64,000 bases of DNA, taken from contig CAAERQ010000003.1 of the NCBI GenBank assembly GCA_900758475.1, forward strand, positions 10,270 through 74,269, read 5' to 3'. The translations under genes were made by a program, and so were the position numbers. The stretch comes from an uncultured Collinsella sp. GTDB lineage: Bacteria > Actinomycetota > Coriobacteriia > Coriobacteriales > Coriobacteriaceae. Positions 33,947 through 41,378 of the stretch are shown here, piece by piece; the stretch's first letter is position 1; every line of letters begins with the position of its first letter. Under the pieces are notes generated by a model. The model was given only the letters and a program-made list of their open reading frames with translations. It made no database searches and was not told where the DNA came from.

Positions 33947-34882
33947 ATGATCCTCACCGTTACGATGAACCCGTCCGTCGATACGCGCTATCAGCTTGAT
34001 GAGCTCATTATCGACGACGTCAACCGCGTGACGCCCGAAAAGACCGCCGGCGGTAAGGGCCTCAACGTGGCCCGCGTCCTGGGCCAGCTGGGCGACGATG
34101 TCGTGGCAACCGGCCTGCTTGGTGGTCATATGGGCGCCTATATGGCCGAGCTCATGGATGCCAACGGCATTAAGAATGATTTTGTGCCCATCAAGGGCGA
34201 GACTCGCATCTGTCTCAATATCCTTCATGCTGGCAACCAGACCGAGTTGCTCGAGAGCGGCCCGACGATTGCCCCCGAGGAGCTCGATGCCTTTACCGCC
34301 AAGTTCGCCGAGCTTGCGAGCAAGGCCGATGTCGTTACCATCTCGGGTTCGCTGCCCCGCGGCGTCGAGGCGGACTACTATGCCAAGATCACGGGCATTG
34401 CCGAGAACGCCGGCGCCAAGGTGCTGCTCGATACCTCGGGTGCCTCGCTTGAGGCTGCGCTCAAGTCCGAGGTCAAGCCTGAGCTGGTTAAGCCTAACCT
34501 GACCGAAATTAACGGCCTTCTGGGCACGAGCTTTACCACCGACGATGTGGACGAGCTCCGTTCCGCGCTCGCCTCTGACGCCCGCTTCTCCGATATCCCC
34601 TGGGTCGTCGTATCCATGGGTGCTGCCGGCTCAGTTGGCTTCCACAATGGCCGTGCGTTCCGCGCCAAGACCCCCGATATCCCCGCCGTTAACGCTACGG
34701 GCTCTGGCGATTCGACCATTGCCGGCTTCGCACATGCGATTGCTGCCGGCGCCGACGACGAGACGGTGCTGCGTACCGCCAACACCTGCGGCAAGCTCAA
34801 TGCCATGGATCCCATGACTGGCCACTTGGTTATGGATCGTTGGGACGAGGTTTACAACGGCGTTGTCGTGACCGAGCTGTAG
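33947..34882 (+). CDS. lacC: tagatose-6-phosphate kinase-like PfkB kinase (copy 1)
   Basis: The ATG at 33947 follows AAGGAG. The 311-residue PfkB kinase starts MILTVTMNPSVDTRYQLDELIIDDVNRV, with GGKGLNVARVL, VTISGSLPRGVE and the catalytic NATGSGDSTIAGFAH (Asp of GSGD as base). LacC, FruK and PfkB share this form, but TRYQLDEL and the LacX partner favour tagatose-6-P. In the amino-sugar locus it would take AgaS product to tagatose-1,6-bisphosphate. Confidence 0.88.
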   Translation: MILTVTMNPSVDTRYQLDELIIDDVNRVTPEKTAGGKGLNVARVLGQLGDDVVATGLLGGHMGAYMAELMDANGIKNDFVPIKGETRICLNILHAGNQTELLESGPTIAPEELDAFTAKFAELASKADVVTISGSLPRGVEADYYAKITGIAENAGAKVLLDTSGASLEAALKSEVKPELVKPNLTEINGLLGTSFTTDDVDELRSALASDARFSDIPWVVVSMGAAGSVGFHNGRAFRAKTPDIPAVNATGSGDSTIAGFAHAIAAGADDETVLRTANTCGKLNAMDPMTGHLVMDRWDEVYNGVVVTEL

Positions 34883-34907
34883 GAGCTTGTGCTGCGGCCC
34901 CGGCATC

Positions 34908-35047
34908 GGTTGCTAGCTCATGTCGACGACAAGTGCAGTAGCATTATGCCGGGGCGCGACGCCGACACTGTCGTGTTCAATCCCGACCTTACCCTGGTCG
35001 AGACGCATGTGGGTGGCAACAGCGTCGGTAATGCGTTTGCCGAGTAG
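34908..35047 (+). pseudogene. nagA C-terminal remnant
   Basis: In the frame ending at TAG 35045-35047 the translation reads DDKCSSIMPGRDADTVVFNPDLTLVETHVGGNSVGNAFAE, matching the last ~40 residues of the nagA at 31020-32189 (EDKCGSIMPGRDADFVVF...). No start codon or upstream deacetylase sequence is present, and the match fades near 34905. It appears to be a leftover of a second nagA copy. Confidence 0.75.
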
Positions 35048-35079
35048 CCGCCAAAGAAACGATCCGAGAGGGGATTTAG

Positions 35080-35553
35080 ATGATTTACGGTGCATTGGGC
35101 GATATCGAGGAGTACCGTGGAATGCTCAAGGGCCTCGACGTGCTGATCGATTGGCTCGAGGAGAACGATCCGGCGAAGCTCGAGGTCGGCAGCCATCCGA
35201 TTCTGGGCGACAAGGTCTTTGCGAACGTCATGGCTCCCACGACGCGTCCCGAAGCCGAGGCTCACTATGAGACGCATCAGCGCTATCACGACCTGCAGAT
35301 CGACGTCGAGGGTCGCGAGGCCTTTAAGGTTGCCACGGGTAGCCTGACGCTGGTTCAGGAGTTTGACGAGAAGGACGACTACGATCTAGTCGATTCCGAC
35401 GCCTCGATCGCCGGCGATCTTGCTGACGACAAGTTTGCGCTGTTTGTTGCCGGCGAGCCTCACATGCCCACGCTCGAGTTCCCGGGCGATGGCGCGCAGC
35501 CGGTCAAGAAGATTTGCTTTAAGCTGCTTGCAGATGCTTACTGGGAGGAGTAG
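35080..35553 (+). CDS. YhcH/YjgK/YiaL (DUF386) family protein
   Basis: A 157-residue cupin-like protein. MIYGALGDIEEYRGMLKGLD, EAHYETHQRYHDLQIDVEGRE and KICFKLLADAYWEE carry the metal-binding His/Glu pattern of the YhcH family, also called the EbgC-type beta subunit. Members act on sugar anomers or assist sialic-acid and beta-galactoside use. GAGAGGGG precedes the ATG. It is the last gene of the amino-sugar locus. Confidence 0.88.
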   Translation: MIYGALGDIEEYRGMLKGLDVLIDWLEENDPAKLEVGSHPILGDKVFANVMAPTTRPEAEAHYETHQRYHDLQIDVEGREAFKVATGSLTLVQEFDEKDDYDLVDSDASIAGDLADDKFALFVAGEPHMPTLEFPGDGAQPVKKICFKLLADAYWEE

Positions 35554-35607
35554 CGCGCTGCTCGGCTGAGCTGTTCGTGTTGCGAGCGTTATCCCTTGGG
35601 GGAGCTC

Positions 35608-35664
35608 GCTTGGGCCCCGCTGAACGAGGTTCCTTTGGGGATTGCGGTTGGCGGGGCTTTTGTT
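35608..35664 (+). terminator. possible long-loop terminator after YhcH gene
   Basis: GGGCCCCGC and GCGGGGCTTTT could pair across a ~35-nt loop, followed by TTTTG. Weak support. Confidence 0.35.
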
Positions 35665-35726
35665 GAGTAGGGGAGTTTCCGGCGGCGTTGTGCTTGGATT
35701 GGCGGATGCGCGCCCGAAATCGGCAA

Positions 35727-35750
35727 CAAAAAAGCCGCCCGAAGGCGGCT
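35727..35750 (-). terminator. terminator of the tRNA-Thr gene
   Basis: On the minus strand GCCGCC-TTCG-GGCGGC is followed by TTTTTTG, 12 nt beyond the tRNA 3' end. Confidence 0.85.
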
Positions 35751-35761
35751 ATCTTGTGCAA

Positions 35762-35837
35762 TGGAGCCAGCGACCGGGCTCGAACCGGTGACCCCCGCTT
35801 TACGAGAGCGGTGCTCTACCAACTGAGCTACGCTGGC
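35762..35837 (-). tRNA. tRNA-Thr (CGT anticodon)
   Basis: The minus strand folds as a cloverleaf: acceptor GCCAGCG/CGCTGGC, D arm GCTCAGTTGGTAGAGC, anticodon stem CCGCT/AGCGG with loop CTCGTAA (anticodon CGT, reading ACG), T arm ACCGG-TTCGAGC-CCGGT, discriminator T and encoded CCA. It is 76 nt long. Confidence 0.95.
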
Positions 35838-35876
35838 GGCCATGTGATGGCGCAACTGAGGCGTCAACGGCTGTCT

Positions 35877-35905
35877 ATGATACGGGACATCGCACATCCG
35901 CGCAA
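35877..35905 (-). promoter_or_regulatory. promoter of tRNA-Thr
   Basis: On the minus strand TTGCGC, 17 bp, TATCAT, ending 39 bp before the tRNA 5' end. Confidence 0.65.
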
Positions 35906-36044
35906 GTGTTCTGACGGCTTTTCTCACTTTAAATGCACTAATATTAGAGGCGTGATGTCTGCGGCGTCCATCTGGCGCTTGACCAGCTGTTGAGTTGGTG
36001 GTCGACGTCCCGCTCGTATGGGTCTCAAACGGAATGGGGCAGCC

Positions 36045-36527
36045 ATGGCTCAACCCAAGATCCTTCTCACACGTATCGACGACCGTTTCATTTACGGACA
36101 AGACGTTGAGCTGTGGAACGAAGCCGTGGGTTCCAACCTTGTCCTAATCGTCAACGATGAGATCGCGGCAGATTCGCGCCAATGGGCACCCATGAGGGTG
36201 GCGGCGCCAGAAGGCGTTTGGACGCGGTTTTTCTCGGTACAAAAGGCCATCGACATCATTCATACCGCAACGCCTCGCCAATTGATTCTGATCATGGTGG
36301 CCTCACCCTCCGATGCGCTCGTGCTGGTTAAGGGCGGTGTGCCAATAACCAAGATTAGTATCGGCCATATGCGGGCGGGGGAGGGCAAGCGCTCTGCAAC
36401 GCCTGCCGTTGCCGTAGGCGATACAGACATCGCCGCCTTCAAAGAGTTGCAAAAGCTCGGTATAGAGCTAGAAATCCGCCATCTCCCCAGTTCCGCCCCC
36501 GATCCCATCGGCAATCTGTTCAACTGA
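36045..36527 (+). CDS. orphan mannose-class EIIB paralogue lacking the catalytic His
   Basis: The ATG at 36045 gives 160 residues, the same length as the EIIB at 26259-26741 and similar throughout (KILLTRIDDRFIYGQDVELW; VKGGVPITKISIGHM; FKELQKLGIELEIRHLP). The active-site His of RLVHGQV is replaced by Tyr 17 (RFIYGQD), so it should not accept phosphate from EIIA in the normal way. No EIIC or EIID is adjacent. It could be a regulatory decoy, an adaptor, or a decaying gene; the intact frame argues for use. Confidence 0.88.
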   Translation: MAQPKILLTRIDDRFIYGQDVELWNEAVGSNLVLIVNDEIAADSRQWAPMRVAAPEGVWTRFFSVQKAIDIIHTATPRQLILIMVASPSDALVLVKGGVPITKISIGHMRAGEGKRSATPAVAVGDTDIAAFKELQKLGIELEIRHLPSSAPDPIGNLFN

Positions 36528-36592
36528 TCCCTTGGGGACGGAGGAAAACGGATCATTTTGCCTTCGTAGGGGATCTGTGTGGCGCTGTCCGC

Positions 36593-36747
36593 CAAAACTA
36601 TGCCGGTTTACTACGATGAATTGCTTATCGCCGAGCATGCCAAATTTGCAGAGAATAAAACCGCAGGTAGACGAGTTGCTAATTTTTTATAAACCAGCGC
36701 GTGGTCGGACATAGTGGGTTCATCGTAGTAATTCGGCATAGTTTTGT
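36593..36747. repeat. 155-bp palindromic element with ~28-bp inverted ends
   Basis: CAAAACTATGCCGG then TTACTACGATGAA at the left matches the reverse complement of TTCATCGTAGTAA then TTCGGCATAGTTTTG at the right, with two mismatches. The ~100-bp centre has no ORF. Nothing else is evident in 36528-36852 apart from the hairpin at 36794-36826. Confidence 0.7.
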
Positions 36748-36793
36748 TATGTCACCAATTCGGTGGCATCGAAAAGAAGGATTTAGGCATGAA

Positions 36794-36826
36794 GCAGCGC
36801 CCGTCGGCGGTGTGCCGGCGGGCGCT
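36794..36826 (-). terminator. hairpin after galM
   Basis: AGCGCCCGTCGGC pairs with GCCGGCGGGCGCT. The T-run on the minus strand is weak. Confidence 0.45.
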
Positions 36827-36852
36827 GCTGTGCGATATGTTGTGTTATGGGC

Positions 36853-37905
36853 TTAGTGCCTCATAAAGTGGTATTCGATCACATTGCTGTAGGGGTGACC
36901 CGGACCCACAATGCCCTGCGGGAACAGCGGCTGGTGCGGCGTGTCGGGGTACATCTCGGCCTCGAGGGCAAAGCCGGCGCCCCAGCCATAGTTGGCGTCG
37001 TCCTTGGCGTGCTCGTCGCCCAGCCAGTTGCCGGTGTAGAGCTGCACGCCCGGGGCGGTGGTGTAGTAGTCCAGCTCACGACCGGTCCACATCTCCTCGA
37101 CGTGCATCGCACGGCGCAGGTTGCGACCGTACTGATAGCCATCGATGCACAGGCAGTGGTCGTAGCCACGGGCCTGCTTGATCTGCGGGTCGTCGGTCTC
37201 CATGCCGGGTGCGACGGGGCGCAGCTCGCGAAAGTCAAACGGTGTTCCCTCGACCGGAGCGATTTCGCCGGTGGGGATGTTCTGCTCGTTAATGGGCAAG
37301 TAGTGGGCAGCGTTGGCGATAAAGAAGTGCTCACAGTCCATGCCGGCGTTATGGCCGGCAAGGTTAAAGTACGTGTGGTTGGTCATGGACACGTAGGTGG
37401 CGCGGTCGCTCTCGCAACCATACTCGATGCGGAAGACGCCGGTGCGTGTAACGGTAAACACAGCCGTAAAGGTTCGGTTGCCGGGCAGGCCCAGCTCGCC
37501 ATCCTCAAGCGAGGTGGTCATGCGCACGGCGTTGTGAGTCTCGTCGAGCTCAACGTCCCATACGCGCTTGTGCAGACCATGCTCAAGATCGCTGTGCAGG
37601 TTGTTGACGCCTTCGTTGGCCGGCATGTGCCAGTCCGTGCCGTCGATGGTGATCGTGGCGCCCGCGGTGCGGTTTGCCACGGGGCCGATGGTCGCGCCAA
37701 AGCAGGCGGGGTTGTCAAAGTAATCCTCGAGCTTATCGAAGCCCAGCACCACATCGCGCACGTTGCCGGGAATATCGGGCACATCGATACCCAGCACGGT
37801 GGCGCCATAGTCCATAATGCGAACGCAGATCTCGGGCCCGTTGAGGGTGTAACGATGAACGGAGGTGCCGCACGGCGCGGTGCCGAAAAGCTCGGAAGTG
37901 ATCAT
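36853..37905 (-). CDS. galM: galactose mutarotase (aldose 1-epimerase)
   Basis: The ATG at 37905 gives 350 residues: MITSELFGTAPCGTSVHRYTLNG, VVLGFDKLEDYF, GATIGPVANRTAGA, NNLHSDLEHGLHKRVW, SMTNHTYFNLAGH with the catalytic His, and GFALEAEMYPDTPHQP with the catalytic Glu. It interconverts alpha- and beta-galactose. TAGGAACC precedes the start. It is divergent from the DeoR regulator gene, with about 200 bp of shared control region. Confidence 0.93.
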   Translation of the reverse strand: MITSELFGTAPCGTSVHRYTLNGPEICVRIMDYGATVLGIDVPDIPGNVRDVVLGFDKLEDYFDNPACFGATIGPVANRTAGATITIDGTDWHMPANEGVNNLHSDLEHGLHKRVWDVELDETHNAVRMTTSLEDGELGLPGNRTFTAVFTVTRTGVFRIEYGCESDRATYVSMTNHTYFNLAGHNAGMDCEHFFIANAAHYLPINEQNIPTGEIAPVEGTPFDFRELRPVAPGMETDDPQIKQARGYDHCLCIDGYQYGRNLRRAMHVEEMWTGRELDYYTTAPGVQLYTGNWLGDEHAKDDANYGWGAGFALEAEMYPDTPHQPLFPQGIVGPGHPYSNVIEYHFMRH

Positions 37906-38060
37906 TTGGTTCCTAACATCGAGGTATTTCGGACAAACTGTAGCGCGAACAGGCGAGATTATCACTACACCCCACTAAAGCAGGGGGTATTTTTCTCAAA
38001 AAAGTGATGATTGGAGCTGTGCGGGTGTTCATTTTTGACGCGCACGAGTCTGATACAATT

Positions 38061-38080
38061 TGTTCGTTACTGTTTGAATG
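38061..38080 (+). promoter_or_regulatory. TGTTC-N5-TGTTTGAATG operator before deoR
   Basis: TGTTC, five bases and TGTTTGAATG, 31 bp upstream of the deoR start. The same spaced repeat occurs before lacF and lacA. Confidence 0.6.
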
Positions 38081-38111
38081 ATATGCGCGCAAAGAACGGC
38101 GAGGATTCATC

Positions 38112-38876
38112 GTGATTAAAGCAGAGCGACAGGATAAGGTTCGTCAGCTGCTCGAAGAGCAGGGCACGGTCTCGGTCAAGGAGATTTCGGATGCGCTGGG
38201 CGTTTCGGATATGACGATTCGCCGCGACCTCGAAGAACTTGCGAGCCTGGGCGAGATCGAGCGCGTGCACGGTGGCGCCCGTAGCGCACAGGGACGTCCC
38301 CATGCTATGTTGCGCCATGAGTATTCGCACAGCGAAAAGCGCACTAAGCATGCCGAGGAAAAGCTGCAGATTGCGCGCCGTGCTGTGGAGCTTATCGAGG
38401 AGGGCTCGACCATCTTTTTGGGTACGGGCACTACGGTGGAACAGATGGCCTCGATGCTGCCGGCGTGTCGCCTGCGCATTGTGACCAACTCGCTTTCGGT
38501 GTTTAACCTGCTTGAGTCGCGCGAAGACTGCGACCTGTGCCTCGTGGGCGGTATGTACCGTCGCCGCACCGCCGCTTTTGTGGGACCAACGGCCGAGGAT
38601 ACCCTGCGTGCGTTGGGCATCGACGCGGCGTTTATCGGCGCCAACGGCATTCTGGATGGCGACGTATCTACGTCCAACATGGACGAGGGCCGTATCCAGC
38701 AGCTCGCCTTTAGCAAGGCCGACTCGCGCTATCTGATCGCCGATTCCAGCAAGATTGGCAAGCGCGACTTCTACACCTTCTGCCGTCTGGACAGCCTGGA
38801 CGCAGTGGTGTGCGAGCCGGGCATCGCCGCCGAAGATCGTGCCGCCATCGAGGAGCATACGCAGGTCATTTGCTAG
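38112..38876 (+). CDS. DeoR-family regulator, LacR-like
   Basis: A 254-residue DeoR protein with a GTG start. The N-terminal HTH is MIKAERQDKVRQLLEEQGTVSVKEISDALGVSDMTIRRDLEELASLGEIERVHGGA. The sugar-phosphate isomerase-like effector domain has TIFLGTGTTVEQMASML, NSLSVFNLL and DAAFIGANGI. LacR of Gram-positive lac operons senses tagatose-6-P. The shared direct-repeat sites upstream of this gene, lacF and lacA make it the candidate lac repressor. Confidence 0.88.
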   Translation: MIKAERQDKVRQLLEEQGTVSVKEISDALGVSDMTIRRDLEELASLGEIERVHGGARSAQGRPHAMLRHEYSHSEKRTKHAEEKLQIARRAVELIEEGSTIFLGTGTTVEQMASMLPACRLRIVTNSLSVFNLLESREDCDLCLVGGMYRRRTAAFVGPTAEDTLRALGIDAAFIGANGILDGDVSTSNMDEGRIQQLAFSKADSRYLIADSSKIGKRDFYTFCRLDSLDAVVCEPGIAAEDRAAIEEHTQVIC

Positions 38877-38995
38877 CTAGCGCTACGGGATTGCCAACGG
38901 GCGATGCGGGAGGACTTTTACCTCCTGTCATTGTGGGGAATCAACGCGTGAGCGCTACGCGATATGACGCGTAAATGAGGACTCCACTATCAAAT

Positions 38996-39294
38996 TGTCT
39001 CAACCTGTGATATCTAGGCGGCCAAAAGCGAGTCAGATGTTACAGATCGAGATTTTTGGCTCGGCCTATTCCATTTGTCTCGATCTGTAACAGCTAGGAC
39101 CGAATAATTCAGCTAGTTGTTACAGATCGAGATTGAGAGGATTGACCTGTGCATTCATCTCAATCTGTAACATCTAGACGTCCAAAACCGGTCTTAATGT
39201 TACAGATTGAGACAATTCGGCGTGGTCTACCTTGTTTGTCTCGATCTGTAACGGTTAGGACTTAAAAACTCGGCTACGTGTTACAGATCGAGAC
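38996..39294. repeat. array A: four 58-nt palindromic units, ~80-nt period
   Basis: Units at 38996-39053, 39076-39133, 39155-39213 and 39237-39294. Each reads TCTCRATCTGTAACA, a ~26-nt centre containing CTAGGACCGAAAAACTC-type sequence, then TGTTACAGATYGAGA, so each can fold into a hairpin. Spacers are 21-23 nt. The array occupies the gap between convergent deoR and gntR genes. Confidence 0.85.
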
Positions 39295-39309
39295 AAAAGA
39301 AAAAGAACA

Positions 39310-40029
39310 TTAGGACTTGAAAATAAAGTTTTGATAAGGGACCCGCCCAGTTAAGACGGTGCGGCAGACAATTGAGATTAGTTTGCCTTCGGAGTCGTAA
39401 GCATAATGAGTCAATTCGATGACCGGAAGTTTTGCAACACCATAATTACTGGCTTCGGAATCGCTAAGCTGACGTGCTCTATAGCTTTCCCCAACAGATT
39501 GGATAGACTTGGACAAGTCGTCCATGATTCTGCTAAATGCCTGAAAATCTAACTGGTTATTCGGAACGCGCGACTTTGAAATGAAGAACGTATCAGCGCC
39601 TATGAAGCTGCCTTCAAGTTCGTAGGTCAATTCAAGACGCTGAATTTCATCGCGACTTTGACATCCAAATTGTTGGAGCATCATTACGGAAATTGGACGA
39701 CCTGATGTGAGGCCGCCGAAATGTTTGGTGATGGCATCCGGATCAACGCCATCGCAATGGCTTGCAAAGTCAAAGTCTAAAAGTGAATTGAGCTCACTAA
39801 CGCGTTTCGGTGCAACAAACGATCCCTTACCTTGGATTCGATAGATACTTCCACGACGCTCCAGCTCACTCATGGCAAGTCGGACGGTTGTTCTGCTTAC
39901 GGCGTATTCGTCGCAGAGTTCCATTTCTGTCGGAAGTTTATCGTCTGCTTGATATTCATCGACGATCTGCTTGAGCAGCGCGTCGGTGAGCTGTAAATAG
40001 AGTGGCCGTTTTTCGTGTGTATCGAGCAT
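39310..40029 (-). CDS. GntR-family regulator with UTRA domain (2)
   Basis: The ATG at 40029 is preferred because GAGG lies at proper spacing; the frame is open to 40047. The 239-residue product has the winged HTH RPLYLQLTDALLKQIVDEYQADDKLPTEMELCDEYAVSRTTVRLAMSELERRGSIYRIQGKGSFV and a UTRA-type domain. It lies downstream of the DUF7916-like gene on the same strand and divergent from an EIICB gene whose promoter holds a 24-bp palindrome, its probable target. Confidence 0.9.
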   Translation of the reverse strand: MLDTHEKRPLYLQLTDALLKQIVDEYQADDKLPTEMELCDEYAVSRTTVRLAMSELERRGSIYRIQGKGSFVAPKRVSELNSLLDFDFASHCDGVDPDAITKHFGGLTSGRPISVMMLQQFGCQSRDEIQRLELTYELEGSFIGADTFFISKSRVPNNQLDFQAFSRIMDDLSKSIQSVGESYRARQLSDSEASNYGVAKLPVIELTHYAYDSEGKLISIVCRTVLTGRVPYQNFIFKS

Positions 40030-40101
40030 TAGAGCCTCAGTTTGCATGTTGGTTATACCTGATGGTTGCCTCAGTCGGGATGTAACGTGGGCAAGGTAAC
40101 C

Positions 40102-41022
40102 TTAACGTATCACAGAGCGGCTCAGCATGACGATCTGATGCCTGTATCCACGAAGGGCTTGTCCAAGCGTGAAGATATTCTGGGGCAGGCAAATACCGTT
40201 CATGGAGTCCCCGATATGTTGGAGGTCAGCGCCGGCTGCTTTTGCTGCAAGGCCTATTTTCTTAATGGTCTCGCTGTCGCAGGAGTCTTGACTCGTCCCG
40301 TTCGCCGCCATGACGAGAACCTTCTCTTCAATTGACTTGCCTACGTTGTGGGATCGTACAAAGTCTACGATGGCGCGCAGGTCTGCTTCTTGGAAGCAAG
40401 GGACGGTGTAGGGGGCTGGCACGAGAAGGATATCGACGCCGAGGTCAACAAACTTGCGCGCAATTTCGAGCGTCATGACAGGTTCCGCAACGCCTGCTCC
40501 ATGCATTTTTCCGGCTATGACCAGGCCGTTAAAATGCTCTTTGGAGAGTTTAATCGAATGGGCGATTGCATCGTTGGAGACGCCGGTTCCAGGGTTGCCC
40601 GTCAGGCAGATAAAATCAAATCCGAGTTCGTTAGCCTTTTCTAAGGTCTTGGGAGAGACGCGACGACCCATGGGGATTTCCGTTCGGGATTCAGACATCT
40701 CTGCCTCGTTATCAACTGGCTCCAGATTGACGCCAATGGGCCTTCCGCATGCTCGCTTCACCCAAGTGACCGGGTTTTCATTGAGATCATCTGGAATACC
40801 GGCAATAACTGGATCGAACACATCGAGCGCGTTAAACAGAAGCAGGTCGGCACCTGCGGCACGTTCGATTTCTGCATTAGTAACGCCGCCGAGAAATTGG
40901 GAAGAGGGTACGTTTTCCGCCATGATGGTACGTCCCTCGGAAGCCAGAATTGCCTGCTTTAGATCCATGGGTGACGTGGCGGCAAAATCGGATGCGGACA
41001 TGTTCAGCAATCGTTTGGGCAT
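40102..41022 (-). CDS. PTS-associated TIM-barrel-like protein (DUF7916-like)
   Basis: A 306-residue protein beginning MPKRLLNMSASDFAATSPMDLKQAILASEGRTIMAENV. It contains NAEIERAAGADLLLFNALDVFDP, RPIGVNLEPVD, FDFICLTGNPGTGVSNDAIAHSIKL and DILLVPAPYTVPCFQEADLRAIVDFV, an (alpha/beta)8-type alternation. It resembles uncharacterised proteins found in PTS operons (from memory, DUF7916). Function is unknown; an aldolase or lyase on a sugar phosphate would fit. AAAGGAAG precedes the ATG. Confidence 0.65.
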   Translation of the reverse strand: MPKRLLNMSASDFAATSPMDLKQAILASEGRTIMAENVPSSQFLGGVTNAEIERAAGADLLLFNALDVFDPVIAGIPDDLNENPVTWVKRACGRPIGVNLEPVDNEAEMSESRTEIPMGRRVSPKTLEKANELGFDFICLTGNPGTGVSNDAIAHSIKLSKEHFNGLVIAGKMHGAGVAEPVMTLEIARKFVDLGVDILLVPAPYTVPCFQEADLRAIVDFVRSHNVGKSIEEKVLVMAANGTSQDSCDSETIKKIGLAAKAAGADLQHIGDSMNGICLPQNIFTLGQALRGYRHQIVMLSRSVIR

Positions 41023-41107
41023 TGTTACTTCCTTTGACTAGAACGACAGGCTTGTGACATTGTCTCTAATATTGTTACAACAATATATTCAATATGTTAT
41101 ATCCAAT

Positions 41108-41194
41108 CGGTGAACGGTTGCAAACTTATTGTACTGCTCGGAAAAAATAGCCCTTAGCTGGGAAAGCCTTAAATTAATCAACTACCATTCACCG
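41108..41194. promoter_or_regulatory. CGGTGAACGGT and ACCATTCACCG sites in the EIICB/DUF7916 gap
   Basis: CGGTGAACGGT (41108-41118) and the near-inverse ACCATTCACCG (41184-41194) lie in the divergent region. No 21-bp partner is seen here, unlike the other promoters. Confidence 0.45.
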
Positions 41195-41211
41195 AATAAG
41201 TATTTGAATTC

Positions 41212-41240
41212 TTGACATATCGACAAAGCGGAAAAAGAAT
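41212..41240 (+). promoter_or_regulatory. possible promoter for EIICB
   Basis: A consensus TTGACA, 17 bp, then AAGAAT. Confidence 0.45.
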
Positions 41241-41286
41241 TGGTTATGACAAATCGCGTAAATGATATTACATTTCGCACAAGAAC

Positions 41287-41310
41287 GTATTCACTTACAT
41301 AAGTGGATAC
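41287..41310. promoter_or_regulatory. 24-bp palindromic operator
   Basis: GTATTCACTTA-CA-TAAGTGGATAC is a palindrome with one mismatch, 69 bp before the EIICB start. It is the probable binding site of the adjacent GntR regulator. Confidence 0.6.
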
Positions 41311-41378
41311 AAACGGGGACGACGACGGTTGAGTCCGGATAAATCGTTGTGTGCCCGGGAATCATGAAAGGATGTGTT

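Noticed and set aside
39061..39240. Tandem operators for the neighbouring DeoR or GntR regulators
   Set aside because: The palindromic units lie downstream of both genes in convergent gaps and recur at three other gene ends, not in promoters.
38996..39294. CRISPR array
   Set aside because: The regular ~80-nt spacing is CRISPR-like, but the repeats are long palindromes with diverged centres, spacers are partly shared between arrays, arrays sit at four convergent gene ends, and no cas gene is in the window.
40102..41022. Tagatose-1,6-bisphosphate aldolase (LacD or GatY)
   Set aside because: The location is tempting, but neither the LacD nor the class II GatY/KbaY motifs are present; it looks like a DUF7916-type protein.
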